The notes: generated from the letters alone by a model not told the origin. A stretch of 64,000 nucleotides of DNA from Vitreoscilla stercoraria DSM 513 (GCF_000382305.1 NZ_KB908026.1:1-64000); one strand, 5' to 3'; shown: positions 52,748-60,786, counted from the first letter of the stretch. Numbers and translations are program-made.

Positions 52748-53437
52748 TTACAAATATTGCAATAACTGTGACAAAGCCGAAATTTGATAAGTCGGCTCTA
52801 TATCCACATGCAAATGGTTTTGCTTAGGGTTATACCAACACATGTCCATGCCACTGTTCAAAGCGCCAACCATGTCCGCTTCAACACTGTCACCAACAAA
52901 CAAAACCTCATCCGCCGCCAAACCGCTGCGCTGCAAACAAGTTTCAAAAAAACGCGCATCGGGTTTTTCATAACCGATGTCACTGGAAATATACAAATCG
53001 GTAAAATATGGCAACAATTGCGCTTGATTCAAACGCTTGGTTTGCAAAGCCAACATGCTGTTAGACGCGGCATAAATCGGGCGTGTCGCACTCACTTGCT
53101 GCACCAACTCCAAAGCACCATGTTCCAATACACTTTGTTGAGACAAATTATTTTGATGACTGAGCGTCACCGCTGTCGCATCCAAATCTTGCCAATTCAT
53201 CGCCTCAAAAAACAGACCAAAACGGCTGTTAATGACTTCATGTACTTTCATTAAGCCTTGTTTTTGCTTGGCCCACAAACCATCGTTCAATTCGGTGAAC
53301 ACCGTTTGCGCTTGCTCATCCCATAACAATTCATAATCGGCAAAAGTTTGCTGCAAAGCACGTTTGCCGCTTTGCCCAAAATTGAGCAAGGTATCGTCTA
53401 TATCAAAAAAGACCGCTTGGTAAGCCATGTTTTGCAT
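52748..53437 (-). CDS. yjjG: YjjG-type pyrimidine 5'-nucleotidase (HAD family)
   Basis: The 229-residue HAD hydrolase has motif I FFDIDDTLLNF, motif II AASNS, lysine region GYEKPDARFF and motif III FVGDSVEADMVGA, with an alpha-helical cap. It matches the YjjG subgroup, which removes phosphate from dUMP, dTMP and non-canonical pyrimidine nucleotides. The start may be three codons later (MAYQAVFF). It lies between two DUS hairpins, upstream of pyrBI. Confidence 0.85.
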   Translation of the reverse strand: MQNMAYQAVFFDIDDTLLNFGQSGKRALQQTFADYELLWDEQAQTVFTELNDGLWAKQKQGLMKVHEVINSRFGLFFEAMNWQDLDATAVTLSHQNNLSQQSVLEHGALELVQQVSATRPIYAASNSMLALQTKRLNQAQLLPYFTDLYISSDIGYEKPDARFFETCLQRSGLAADEVLFVGDSVEADMVGALNSGMDMCWYNPKQNHLHVDIEPTYQISALSQLLQYL

Positions 53438-53457
53438 CCTTTTTACTGCATCAAAAA

Positions 53458-53484
53458 AAGCGTCCTGTAATTTACAGGACGCTT
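53458..53484. terminator. DUS-pair hairpin after pyrI
   Basis: AAGCGTCCTGTAA and TTTACAGGACGCTT are almost back to back, so the innermost bases form the loop. It lies five bases from the pyrI stop codon. Confidence 0.8.
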
Positions 53485-53488
53485 ATTA

Positions 53489-53947
53489 TCACGCTTCGGT
53501 CACCAATTTGCGCGCATACGTCTTTTCGCAATAATGACAACGAAGTTTCACATCGCCGTCTTTGCTTTTGACTTTGAAACGGCTCAAAACAGGTTCTTTG
53601 TGTGAAGCACAATTGGCGTTCGGGCAACGGAACAAGCCTTGTACTTCGCTTGGCAAATGCAAGCTCAATTTTTCTGCCACTTCATAATTGCGAATCACGT
53701 TCACGGTAGCGTTCGGTGCAAAAAATGCCAAACGGTTGGCTTGTTCGGCATTGAAATGCACGTTTTCCACTTTGATGATGTCTTTGTGACCCATGTCTTG
53801 GCTGGTCAAATTAAAACCCACCGTCACACGCTCTCCCAAATCATTCAAACCAAATTGGCTCAAAATCACCAAGCCTTGTCCAGCGGGAATATGATCGATG
53901 ACAGTGCCATCACAAATGGCTTCAACATTGCGTTGGTGGATGGTCAT
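53489..53947 (-). CDS. pyrI: Aspartate carbamoyltransferase regulatory subunit
   Basis: PyrI binds CTP or ATP and makes the PyrB catalytic trimers allosteric. The 152-residue protein has the nucleotide-binding GTVIDHIPAGQGL region, and the zinc domain with CPNANC and LRCHYC holds the four cysteine ligands. Its ATG overlaps the pyrB stop by four bases. Confidence 0.95.
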   Translation of the reverse strand: MTIHQRNVEAICDGTVIDHIPAGQGLVILSQFGLNDLGERVTVGFNLTSQDMGHKDIIKVENVHFNAEQANRLAFFAPNATVNVIRNYEVAEKLSLHLPSEVQGLFRCPNANCASHKEPVLSRFKVKSKDGDVKLRCHYCEKTYARKLVTEA

Positions 53948-54870
53948 GCTGGCAACTCCTCATTCAAAACCGCAGACAACAAAGCTTGGCGCGCAAACAC
54001 GCCATTTTTCGCTTGTTCAAAATAATACGCATGAACGGTTTCGTCCACATCAGGATGAATTTCGTCCACGCGTGGCAACGGGTGCATGATGCGCATATTG
54101 GCTCTCACATGCGCCAGCATGGCCGCTTTCAACACATACAAACCTTGGATTTTCAAAAATTCTTGCTCATCAAAACGCTCACGTTGCACCCGCGTCATGT
54201 AAACGATGTCGGCCAAATTCAAAGCTTCTTCAAAGCTTTCAATCACATGGTAAGCGCAGCCTTTTTCGTCCAACTCTTCGGTAATGTAATCGGGCATTGC
54301 CAATTGTGGCGGCGCAACGAAATAAAACGTATTGTTCCAATTGCTCAGAGCTTGTGCCAAAGAATGCACAGTGCGGCCGTATTTCAAATCACCGACCAAC
54401 ACAATGTTCAAACCTTCCAAACGACCTTGGGTTTCAAAAATCGTCATCAAATCGAGTAAAGTTTGCGAAGGATGTTGGTTGGTGCCATCGCCTGCATTGA
54501 TCACTGGCACAGAAGAAAATTCACTCATCACACGAGCAGCACCATCTTGATTGTGCCGCACCACAATCGCATCGGCATAACCTGCAATAATGCGCGCTGT
54601 GTCTGCCAGAGTCTCGCCTTTTTTGGCGCTCGTATTGGCGCCATCAGCAAAACCAATCACATCCGCACCCAAACGATGTGCCGCAGTTTCAAACGACAAG
54701 CGTGTGCGAGTAGAAGGCTCAAAAAAACAAGTTGCGACCAACTTGTCATCTAATAAATGCGGTTGTGGATGTTGCTTCAGATGCAAAGCGGTTTTGACCA
54801 ATTGCGTCAAGGTATCGGTAGACAAATCAGCCACCGAAATGACGTGTTGGCGATAGAGCGGGTTAGACAT
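53944..54870 (-). CDS. pyrB: Aspartate carbamoyltransferase catalytic subunit
   Basis: PyrB joins carbamoyl phosphate and aspartate in pyrimidine synthesis. The 308-residue protein has the carbamoyl phosphate site FFEPSTRTRLSFE, HPSQTLLD and HPLPRVDEI. With pyrI it forms the usual pyrBI operon. A short inverted repeat in the leader is a possible control site, but there is no T-run of the E. coli attenuator type. Confidence 0.96.
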   Translation of the reverse strand: MSNPLYRQHVISVADLSTDTLTQLVKTALHLKQHPQPHLLDDKLVATCFFEPSTRTRLSFETAAHRLGADVIGFADGANTSAKKGETLADTARIIAGYADAIVVRHNQDGAARVMSEFSSVPVINAGDGTNQHPSQTLLDLMTIFETQGRLEGLNIVLVGDLKYGRTVHSLAQALSNWNNTFYFVAPPQLAMPDYITEELDEKGCAYHVIESFEEALNLADIVYMTRVQRERFDEQEFLKIQGLYVLKAAMLAHVRANMRIMHPLPRVDEIHPDVDETVHAYYFEQAKNGVFARQALLSAVLNEELPA

Positions 54871-54893
54871 GGCGTTCCTCTAAGGCAATGTGA

Positions 54894-54910
54894 CAGCGAC
54901 CCAATCGCTG
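54894..54910 (-). promoter_or_regulatory. Inverted repeat in the pyrBI leader
   Basis: CAGCGA and TCGCTG pair around CCCAA, 24 bases before the pyrB start. It could be an operator or an RNA hairpin affecting translation. Confidence 0.35.
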
Positions 54911-55252
54911 CGCAAACGGCGGTAATGATACGCTCAATCGGCTTGGCTTAAAAGGCTCAAATTCTATCAGAGGCACTGTGAAACACATGCTTTCAACATC
55001 TGATTGCCGTCGTACAAAAGCAAGTCAACCAACACCATGCCCAACGATATCGGTCTTTTAAACTGAAATGAATCCATACCCCATCCACACAATCCCAAAA
55101 GCTGACAATGGTTGCTTCCCTATTTTTACATTAAAATCCATACTGAATGATTCATTTGGCTTGTTGAAATTCCAATAAAAATCAACCAACAACCCATGCA
55201 TTTTTCTTAAGCTCGCAATATCTTAAATTCATATATTTACAAAAGGGAAAAC
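54911..55252. other. Gene-free region between pyrB and the NYN gene
   Basis: About 340 bases between divergent genes, AT-rich toward the right. It must carry both promoters, but I cannot pick out reliable boxes. I see no ORF, repeat or DUS word. Confidence 0.5.
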
Positions 55253-56515
55253 ATGTCCACTCAACAAAAATTAGCGGTTTTGATTGATGCAGAAAATGTT
55301 TCTGCACAAATTATCGAGCCCTTATTCAAAGAAATCAATAAATTGGGTACGGCGAGTGTCAAACGGATTTATGGAGATTGGACGAGCAATCAATTGGCGC
55401 AATGGAAACCAATTTTATTGCCACATGCCATTGAACCTAAACAACAGTTTTCATATACCAAAGGCAAAAATGCTTCTGATATTGCCATGGTTATTGATGC
55501 GATGGATTTGTTACACAGCCATAAATTTGATGCAGTGTGTTTGATTTCCAGCGACAGCGATTTCACGCCGTTGGTGATTCGCATCCAACAAGAAGGCATC
55601 AATGTCTTTGGCTTCGGACAAAAGAAATCGCCTGAACCTTTCGTCAATGCTTGCCACCAGTTCATTTACCTCGAAGACATCGTCAACAACCAAGTACAAG
55701 CACCCAAAGTCGCCAATAAAAAAATCGATGCTTCATCACGCGCGCTGTTAAAAGCCGCGATTGCCGAATACGAAGATGCCGAAGGTTGGGCCAATGTGGG
55801 ACATGTTGGCAAATTCTTAAGAGCCCAAATCAAAGACTTTAATGTTGCAGATTATGGCTGCAAAAATCTCAGTAATTGGATTCGTGCTTGCGGTGGGCAA
55901 TTTGAATTGCGGGTTGAAAACAGCATTGCTACGGTCAGACTACGAGCCAATAAAAACAAACCCAAGTCCGTTACTTCTGCGACAGCAACAACCGCAAATA
56001 CAAATACAAATACAAATACAACCACCATCATCAATCCAACACCTCCACAGCAAGAACCATGGAACCAAGAGCGTTTAAACAGCGATATTGAGTTGAAGAA
56101 AAAACTGCGTCAAACCATTTGCCCATTACAAAATGAACAAGGCTGGGCAACGATTGAACAAATAGAACAAGCTTTACAAGAATACGATTGGCAACAATAC
56201 GGTCATGCCGATCTGAAAACTTTACTGAACCAAATGAATTACATTCAGCAGCAAAATGACTTTTTCAGCGTTTCAATTACCGCCAAACAAGTGCAATTGT
56301 ATTTAGACAGCATTATTCCTTCTTTGGCGGATGAAGATGGCTGGGTTAGCAGTCTGTTATTGGCAGAACGCTTGTCACAAATCGCTTTATTCAATGCACC
56401 AATCTTGGGTTATAACGATGCTTTGGATTTGATTTTAAAATTGGATCGTGAAAACTATGCTTTTATGACTTTGTATGGTCAAAGAATGTTGAAGCCCAAA
56501 ACCGATTCTGTGTAA
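55253..56515 (+). CDS. NYN (PIN-like) nuclease with OST-HTH/LOTUS-type domains
   Basis: The 420-residue protein has an N-terminal NYN/LabA-type PIN domain (1-150) with catalytic acidic residues in LIDAENVS, YGDWTS, DIAMVIDAMD and SSDSDFTPL. An OST-HTH/LOTUS-like winged helix (~160-230, AEGWANVGHVGKFLRAQ) follows. A low-complexity Asn/Thr linker is encoded by four AAATAC repeats. Two weaker winged-helix-like units complete the protein (~280-345 with EQGWATIEQIEQAL and ~350-415 with EDGWVSSLLLAERL). It probably cleaves or binds RNA. It is a single-gene unit. Confidence 0.82.
   Translation: MSTQQKLAVLIDAENVSAQIIEPLFKEINKLGTASVKRIYGDWTSNQLAQWKPILLPHAIEPKQQFSYTKGKNASDIAMVIDAMDLLHSHKFDAVCLISSDSDFTPLVIRIQQEGINVFGFGQKKSPEPFVNACHQFIYLEDIVNNQVQAPKVANKKIDASSRALLKAAIAEYEDAEGWANVGHVGKFLRAQIKDFNVADYGCKNLSNWIRACGGQFELRVENSIATVRLRANKNKPKSVTSATATTANTNTNTNTTTIINPTPPQQEPWNQERLNSDIELKKKLRQTICPLQNEQGWATIEQIEQALQEYDWQQYGHADLKTLLNQMNYIQQQNDFFSVSITAKQVQLYLDSIIPSLADEDGWVSSLLLAERLSQIALFNAPILGYNDALDLILKLDRENYAFMTLYGQRMLKPKTDSV
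55996..56019 (+). repeat. Hexanucleotide tandem repeat inside the NYN gene
   Basis: Four exact copies of AAATAC encode alternating Asn and Thr in the linker between domains. A six-base unit can change copy number without shifting the frame. Confidence 0.85.
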
Positions 56516-56529
56516 TGTTTTGAAGGTTT

Positions 56530-56562
56530 AAAGCGTCCTGTAAACCCTTTACAGGACGCTTT
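56530..56562 (+). terminator. DUS-pair hairpin after the NYN gene
   Basis: AAAGCGTCCTGTAAA pairs with its complement around CCC, followed by T residues. Confidence 0.85.
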
Positions 56563-56656
56563 TTGCAAACCTTTATCACACAATGCATTTGCACCATTGC
56601 CAATTTGCATTACATTAGAGTTTCATACAAATCAACTGTTTGATTGAAAGCAGCCT

Positions 56657-57367
56657 ATGTCATCACTATTTGATTTTCCCACCACTCAAAAATGGCCACC
56701 ACAACATCCTGAACGTCTACAACTGTATTCTGCGCCCACGCCCAATGGTGTGAAAGTGTCGATTATGTTGGAAGAAATTGGTTTGCCGTATGAAGCGCAT
56801 TTGATTCATCCCAATGGCAACGACCATCACTCACCGGAATACATTACCTTAAATCCCAATGAAAAAATGCCCGCCATCATTGACCCAAACGGTTTGGATG
56901 GCAACGTGCAGCCTTTGTTTGAATCGAATGCTATTTTGTATTATTTGGCACAAAAAACAGGCAAGCTTTTGCCCCAAGACAGCGTGCGCCAATACCAATG
57001 TTTGCAATGGTTGTTTTTCCAAGGTGCGGGCATGGGTCCGATGTTGGGACAAGTGGGATTTTTCTACAAATACGCTGGCAAAGACATCGAAGACAAACGT
57101 CCCTTACAACGCTATTTAAACGAAAGCAAACGGGTTTTTGGCGTGTTAAACCAACATTTAGAAGGCAAACAGTGGATGATGGGCGATGAATATACCATTG
57201 CGGACATCGCTGTTTTCCCGTGGATACGCTCATTCAATGTGTATTATGAAGCGGGACATTTGGTGGATTATGACTCATTCACCAACATCCATCGTGTTTT
57301 AGAAGCCTTTTTAGCCAGACCTGCGGTGCAACGAGGTTTGCTCATTCCAGAGGTCCCTGAAGCATAA
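56657..57367 (+). CDS. Glutathione S-transferase family protein (YfcG/YghU-like)
   Basis: The 236-residue protein has a thioredoxin-like N-terminal domain (LQLYSAPTPNGVKVSIMLEE, NPNEKMPAI, FESNAILYYLAQKTG). An all-helical C-terminal domain follows, with GDEYTIADIAVFPWI. The TPNG motif and the NPNEKMPAIID segment are typical of the Nu-class enzymes YfcG and YghU, which act as disulfide-bond reductases. It lies alone between two DUS hairpins. Confidence 0.85.
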   Translation: MSSLFDFPTTQKWPPQHPERLQLYSAPTPNGVKVSIMLEEIGLPYEAHLIHPNGNDHHSPEYITLNPNEKMPAIIDPNGLDGNVQPLFESNAILYYLAQKTGKLLPQDSVRQYQCLQWLFFQGAGMGPMLGQVGFFYKYAGKDIEDKRPLQRYLNESKRVFGVLNQHLEGKQWMMGDEYTIADIAVFPWIRSFNVYYEAGHLVDYDSFTNIHRVLEAFLARPAVQRGLLIPEVPEA

Positions 57368-57373
57368 TATTTG

Positions 57374-57403
57374 AAGCGTCCTGTAAGCCTTTACAGGACG
57401 CTT
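57374..57403 (+). terminator. DUS-pair hairpin after the GST gene
   Basis: AAGCGTCCTGTAA pairs with its complement around GCCT, seven bases beyond the GST stop codon. Confidence 0.8.
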
Positions 57404-57568
57404 GATTGTCACAAAAAATCATCAAAATACCGCAATTTATTCTCAAAAAAACCTCATTAAGTTGTCAAATTTAATTCTATTAAATCAAAAGATTAAGCAA
57501 CAACTTCAGCTGAATAAATCAAAATTGAACATTCACATGCCACACAAGTCGGACAGGGGGTTATTTTT

Positions 57569-57595
57569 GCGTTACCATGCGCGGCTAAGTAACGC
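57569..57595 (+). promoter_or_regulatory. Hairpin in the speA leader
   Basis: GCGTTAC (57569-57575) and GTAACGC (57589-57595) are exact complements with a 13-base loop. The stem ends just before the speA ribosome binding site (AAAGGAAAA) and could regulate its translation. Confidence 0.45.
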
Positions 57596-57615
57596 GTAAG
57601 CTAAAGGAAAATAGC

Positions 57616-59511
57616 ATGTCTTGGAGTTGGGAAATTGAAGATGCCGCCAGCGTCTACGGTATCAACCACTGGGGTGATGGTTATTTTGGCATCAATGCCA
57701 AAGGTCATGTGTCGGTCACGCCTCGCGGCGACAGCGAACACAGTGTTGATGTGTATGAATTGGTTGAGCGTGTAAATCAACGTGGTCAAGATTTGCCGAT
57801 GCTGTTTCGCTTTCCTGACATCTTACAAGATCGTGTTAAGCGTTTGTGCGCTGCTTTTGACAAAGCCATCGACAAATACGAGTACCAAGGTCAATACACT
57901 GCGATTTACCCCATTAAAGTCAATCAGCAAGAATCTGTGGTTAAAAACATCATCGCCACGCACGAACAAGGCGCATCGATTGGCTTGGAAGCAGGCTCAA
58001 AACCTGAATTGATGATAGTCTTGGCATTCGCACCCAAAGGCGGCACGATTGTTTGCAACGGCTATAAAGACCGCGATTTCATCCGCATGGCATTGATTGG
58101 TCAAAAACTCGGTCACAATGTTTACATCGTGATTGAAAAAGAATCCGAAGTGGATTTGATTATTGAAGAATCAAAACACTTAGGCGTGTGTGCCAATTTG
58201 GGTTTGCGTGTGCGTTTGTCGTCTTTGGCGTCAAGTAAATGGGCGGATACAGGCGGCGACAAAGGCAAATTTGGTTTGTCGGCAGCGCAATTGATGTCGG
58301 CACAAAAGAAATTACAGGCCGCAGGTTTGGCAGAATATGTGCGCTTGATGCATTTTCACATGGGCTCACAAATCGCCAATATTGCCGATTACCGTTTGGG
58401 CTTTCGTGAGGCTTTGCGCTATTTTGCCGAATTGCGCGCTTTGGGTTTGCCGATTGATACGATTGATGTGGGCGGCGGTTTGGGCGTTGATTACGATGGC
58501 ACCCGTTCGCGCAACGACAGTTCGATCAATTATTCCATGAGCGAATATGCGCATGTAATTGTGAACAATTTGCAAGAATTTTGCCAAGAAAATGGTTTGC
58601 AAGAACCGAATATTTTCTCAGAATCGGGTCGCGCGATGACGGCACACCATGCCGTTTTGGTGATGAATGTGACCGATGTTGAGCGTTTGCCATCGAAATG
58701 GGATCACATCGAAGACATGGATTCTTTGTCTTTTCCTGTGCGCAAATTGCTTGACTATACCAAAGTCAATGACGCAGACATGGTGACCGAAACCTACCAT
58801 CGCATCACGGTTTATTTCAATGAACTGACAACTTTGTATGCCGAAGGCAAAATTGGTTTGGCCGAAAAAGCCTTGGGCGAGCAATTGTATTCGGTGTTGT
58901 GCCAACGCTTGCACAAACAATTATTATTGCTTGCCAACCAGCGTTCACAACGCCAAGTTTTTGACCTTTTGAATGACAAATTGGCCGACAAATATTTCTG
59001 CAATTTCTCGGTATTCCAAAGCCTGCCCGACACTTGGGCGATTAATCAAGTGTTGCCTATCATGCCTTTGCATCGCTTGGATGAGCAGCCAACGCGCCGC
59101 GCGGTGTTGCAAGATTTGACTTGTGATTCGGATGGCAAGGTGAGCCAATACATCGACCAGCAATCGATTGAAAGCAACATGCCTGTGCATGATTTGAACG
59201 ATGAGCCTTATTTGTTGGGCGTGTTTTTGGTGGGCGCTTACCAAGAGATTTTGGGCGACATGCACAATTTGTTTGGCGATACCGATTCCATCAATGTGTA
59301 TGTGAACGATGATGGCTCGGTGCGTTTGGACGGCATCGAAGAGCACGACACCATCGAAGACATGTTGGCGTATGTGCATTTGTCATCGAAAGAAATCTTG
59401 AACCGCTACGAAGAAAAAATCCGCATTGCCGATTTGAGCGCCAACGACAAAAAAGCCTATTTCGCCGTCTTCTGTCATGGCTTGAAACAATCGTCTTATT
59501 TGAGTGTTTGA
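57616..59511 (+). CDS. speA: Biosynthetic arginine decarboxylase
   Basis: SpeA converts arginine to agmatine, the first step of one putrescine route. The 631-residue PLP protein has YPIKVNQQ with the cofactor lysine, GLEAGSKPELM, MHFHMGSQIANI, IDVGGGLGVDYDG and FSESGRAMTAHH, and has normal family length. A strong ribosome binding site precedes the ATG. No agmatinase gene follows; the next genes are the AT-rich island. Confidence 0.95.
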   Translation: MSWSWEIEDAASVYGINHWGDGYFGINAKGHVSVTPRGDSEHSVDVYELVERVNQRGQDLPMLFRFPDILQDRVKRLCAAFDKAIDKYEYQGQYTAIYPIKVNQQESVVKNIIATHEQGASIGLEAGSKPELMIVLAFAPKGGTIVCNGYKDRDFIRMALIGQKLGHNVYIVIEKESEVDLIIEESKHLGVCANLGLRVRLSSLASSKWADTGGDKGKFGLSAAQLMSAQKKLQAAGLAEYVRLMHFHMGSQIANIADYRLGFREALRYFAELRALGLPIDTIDVGGGLGVDYDGTRSRNDSSINYSMSEYAHVIVNNLQEFCQENGLQEPNIFSESGRAMTAHHAVLVMNVTDVERLPSKWDHIEDMDSLSFPVRKLLDYTKVNDADMVTETYHRITVYFNELTTLYAEGKIGLAEKALGEQLYSVLCQRLHKQLLLLANQRSQRQVFDLLNDKLADKYFCNFSVFQSLPDTWAINQVLPIMPLHRLDEQPTRRAVLQDLTCDSDGKVSQYIDQQSIESNMPVHDLNDEPYLLGVFLVGAYQEILGDMHNLFGDTDSINVYVNDDGSVRLDGIEEHDTIEDMLAYVHLSSKEILNRYEEKIRIADLSANDKKAYFAVFCHGLKQSSYLSV

Positions 59512-59540
59512 GATTGATTTAGATAAGTCATTGTTGATAT

Positions 59541-59573
59541 TGAAGCGTCTTGTAAAGTTTACAGGACGCTTCA
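59541..59573. terminator. Degenerate DUS-pair hairpin after speA
   Basis: TGAAGCGTCTTGTAAA and its near complement form the stem with one G-T wobble. One arm has lost the consensus (GCGTCTTG), unlike most copies. It marks the left boundary of the AT-rich island. Confidence 0.75.
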
Positions 59574-59575
59574 AT

Positions 59576-59837
59576 ACTAATATTTTTATTGAATTAATTG
59601 AACTATTTTTTAAAAAAATACTCTATATATCATTGAAAAATAATTAAAAAAAATATATAATAATTGACTATTCAAATCTTTGATTGTAATTTAAGCTAAA
59701 TTAATCAATAAAAATTTATTTTAAATATTGACTAATGTATATATAGTTTTTATATTTAGCTTTGTATAAAATAACATATACTAAATGCTCAGATTACTAA
59801 TTTTAAAATTTAATATTATCCGCAACAGTAATTATTT
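59576..59837 (+). other. AT-rich left part of the island
   Basis: About 260 bases of very AT-rich sequence with no ORF of note. It contains the mini-gene promoter at 59728-59756, and otherwise nothing I recognise. Confidence 0.5.
59728..59756 (+). promoter_or_regulatory. Promoter of the mini-gene
   Basis: TTGACT (59728-59733), a 17-base spacer and TATATT (59751-59756) form a near-consensus sigma-70 promoter, about 95 bases before the 17-codon ORF. Confidence 0.6.
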
Positions 59838-59850
59838 AAGGAGTATTACA

Positions 59851-59904
59851 ATGGTTTTAATTTTTAAAATGGATGGGTATGGATTTGGGATTAAATTACG
59901 TTAA
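59851..59904 (+). CDS. 17-residue peptide ORF (leader peptide or mini-gene)
   Basis: The ORF encodes MVLIFKMDGYGFGIKLR. An ideal AAGGAG site (59838-59843) lies seven bases before the ATG, a near-consensus promoter lies upstream and a strong terminator follows 20 bases after the stop. A DUF4760-like membrane protein gene begins 97 bases later. The arrangement fits a leader peptide controlling a terminator (attenuation), or a free-standing peptide or RNA gene. The start MVLIF recalls the MYLIFM leader peptide of msr-type resistance genes, a weak likeness only. Confidence 0.55.
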   Translation: MVLIFKMDGYGFGIKLR

Positions 59905-59924
59905 AATTGTAAAGTATTATATAT

Positions 59925-59958
59925 AAAAGCATTTGAGTTTATCTTAAATGCTTTTTTT
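59925..59958 (+). terminator. Strong intrinsic terminator after the mini-gene
   Basis: AAAAGCATTT pairs with AAATGCTTTT, extended by GAG/CTT with one G-U pair, giving about 13 bp around a five-base loop, followed by a long T-rich tract. It lies between the peptide ORF and the membrane protein gene. Confidence 0.85.
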
Positions 59959-59966
59959 ATTTTTAC

Positions 59967-59972
59967 TATAAT
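59967..59972 (+). promoter_or_regulatory. -10 box before the DUF4760-like gene
   Basis: A perfect TATAAT lies 29 bases before the start codon, with only a weak TTAAAT 17 bases upstream of it. It may give the membrane gene some expression that does not depend on readthrough of the terminator. Confidence 0.45.
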
Positions 59973-60001
59973 TACTCTAAATAATTAGAGGATACAAATA
60001 A

Positions 60002-60721
60002 ATGTCTCCGCTTAATCTATTAGTATTAAATGTTTTAAAAACATTTGCATTATTTATTCCATATTTTACTATCCTAATATGGTTTTATTTTAAAAGGGAC
60101 TCGTTTTTTTTAAAAAATAGAATTGAAATACAGTTCAATTTAATTATCTCTTTCCTCATTACTGCTTTTATCCAAATAGCAATTTGGAATCTTTTAAGTC
60201 TTTTTAAACAGGAAAGTTTTTTAGGGTTTACACCCTCTTCCTCTAATTCAAATACAGATTCTAGTCCTATTCTAGTTTTATTAGGTATTCTTGCTGGTGT
60301 AATAGGTTGGCTATACAATTCAAGATATAATGGTATAACAGCTAGAAGAAATCATTCTATTCAAGCATTAATCTCATCACGACTTTCTACAGAATATATT
60401 CAAAATAGTAATAGAGTTAGTCATATTTCTAACAAATATTCAACATTAAATCCTTCTTTTAAAAATAAAATGGATATTAGTTATTTTGAAGCATTGCCAA
60501 CAGAGGACCAAAAATCAATTCACTATATGCTAAATTTTCTTGAATTTATTGCTGTGGGAATTAGATTTGGAGACCTTGATGAGGCACTAATGAAAAATAC
60601 TTTATCCTCAATATTAAAAAATAACTTTTTATTATTTGAAGATATAATAAAAAAATATCAACAAAAAAATACTCATACTTTCGAGCACTTAACACATCTA
60701 TATAATCGATGGCACTGTTAA
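60002..60721 (+). CDS. DUF4760-like membrane protein of an AT-rich island
   Basis: The 239-residue protein has two or three membrane helices in the first 110 residues (ALFIPYFTILIWFYF, FNLIISFLITAFIQIAIW, PILVLLGILAGVIGWLY). A cytoplasmic helical domain follows, whose MLNFLEFIAVGIRFGDLDEA segment matches the pattern of DUF4760. Function is unknown. An AGAGGA site lies nine bases before the ATG. Codon use is far more AT-rich than the flanking speA and metH genes, a sign of recent transfer. Confidence 0.65.
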   Translation: MSPLNLLVLNVLKTFALFIPYFTILIWFYFKRDSFFLKNRIEIQFNLIISFLITAFIQIAIWNLLSLFKQESFLGFTPSSSNSNTDSSPILVLLGILAGVIGWLYNSRYNGITARRNHSIQALISSRLSTEYIQNSNRVSHISNKYSTLNPSFKNKMDISYFEALPTEDQKSIHYMLNFLEFIAVGIRFGDLDEALMKNTLSSILKNNFLLFEDIIKKYQQKNTHTFEHLTHLYNRWHC

Positions 60722-60724
60722 AAA

Positions 60725-60754
60725 AAGCGGCCTGTAAATATTTACAGGCCGCTT
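60725..60754. terminator. GCGGCC-variant DUS hairpin
   Basis: AAGCGGCCTGTAAA pairs with its complement across a two-base gap. Both arms carry the GCGGCCTG variant rather than GCGTCCTG. It ends the island and lies beyond the leftward metH stop. Confidence 0.8.
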
Positions 60755-60786
60755 CTTATTTAAAACCACTGATTCAAACCAAACGT

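Noticed and set aside
59576..60722. Insertion sequence or prophage remnant as the source of the AT-rich island
   Set aside because: There is no transposase or integrase, no terminal inverted repeats beyond the DUS hairpins, no target duplication and no tRNA. The mechanism of entry is not visible.
402..60754. Regular recurrence of one short word suggesting a CRISPR array
   Set aside because: The copies are scattered at kilobase distances, in both orientations and mostly as inverted pairs at gene ends. There are no spacers of constant length and no cas genes.
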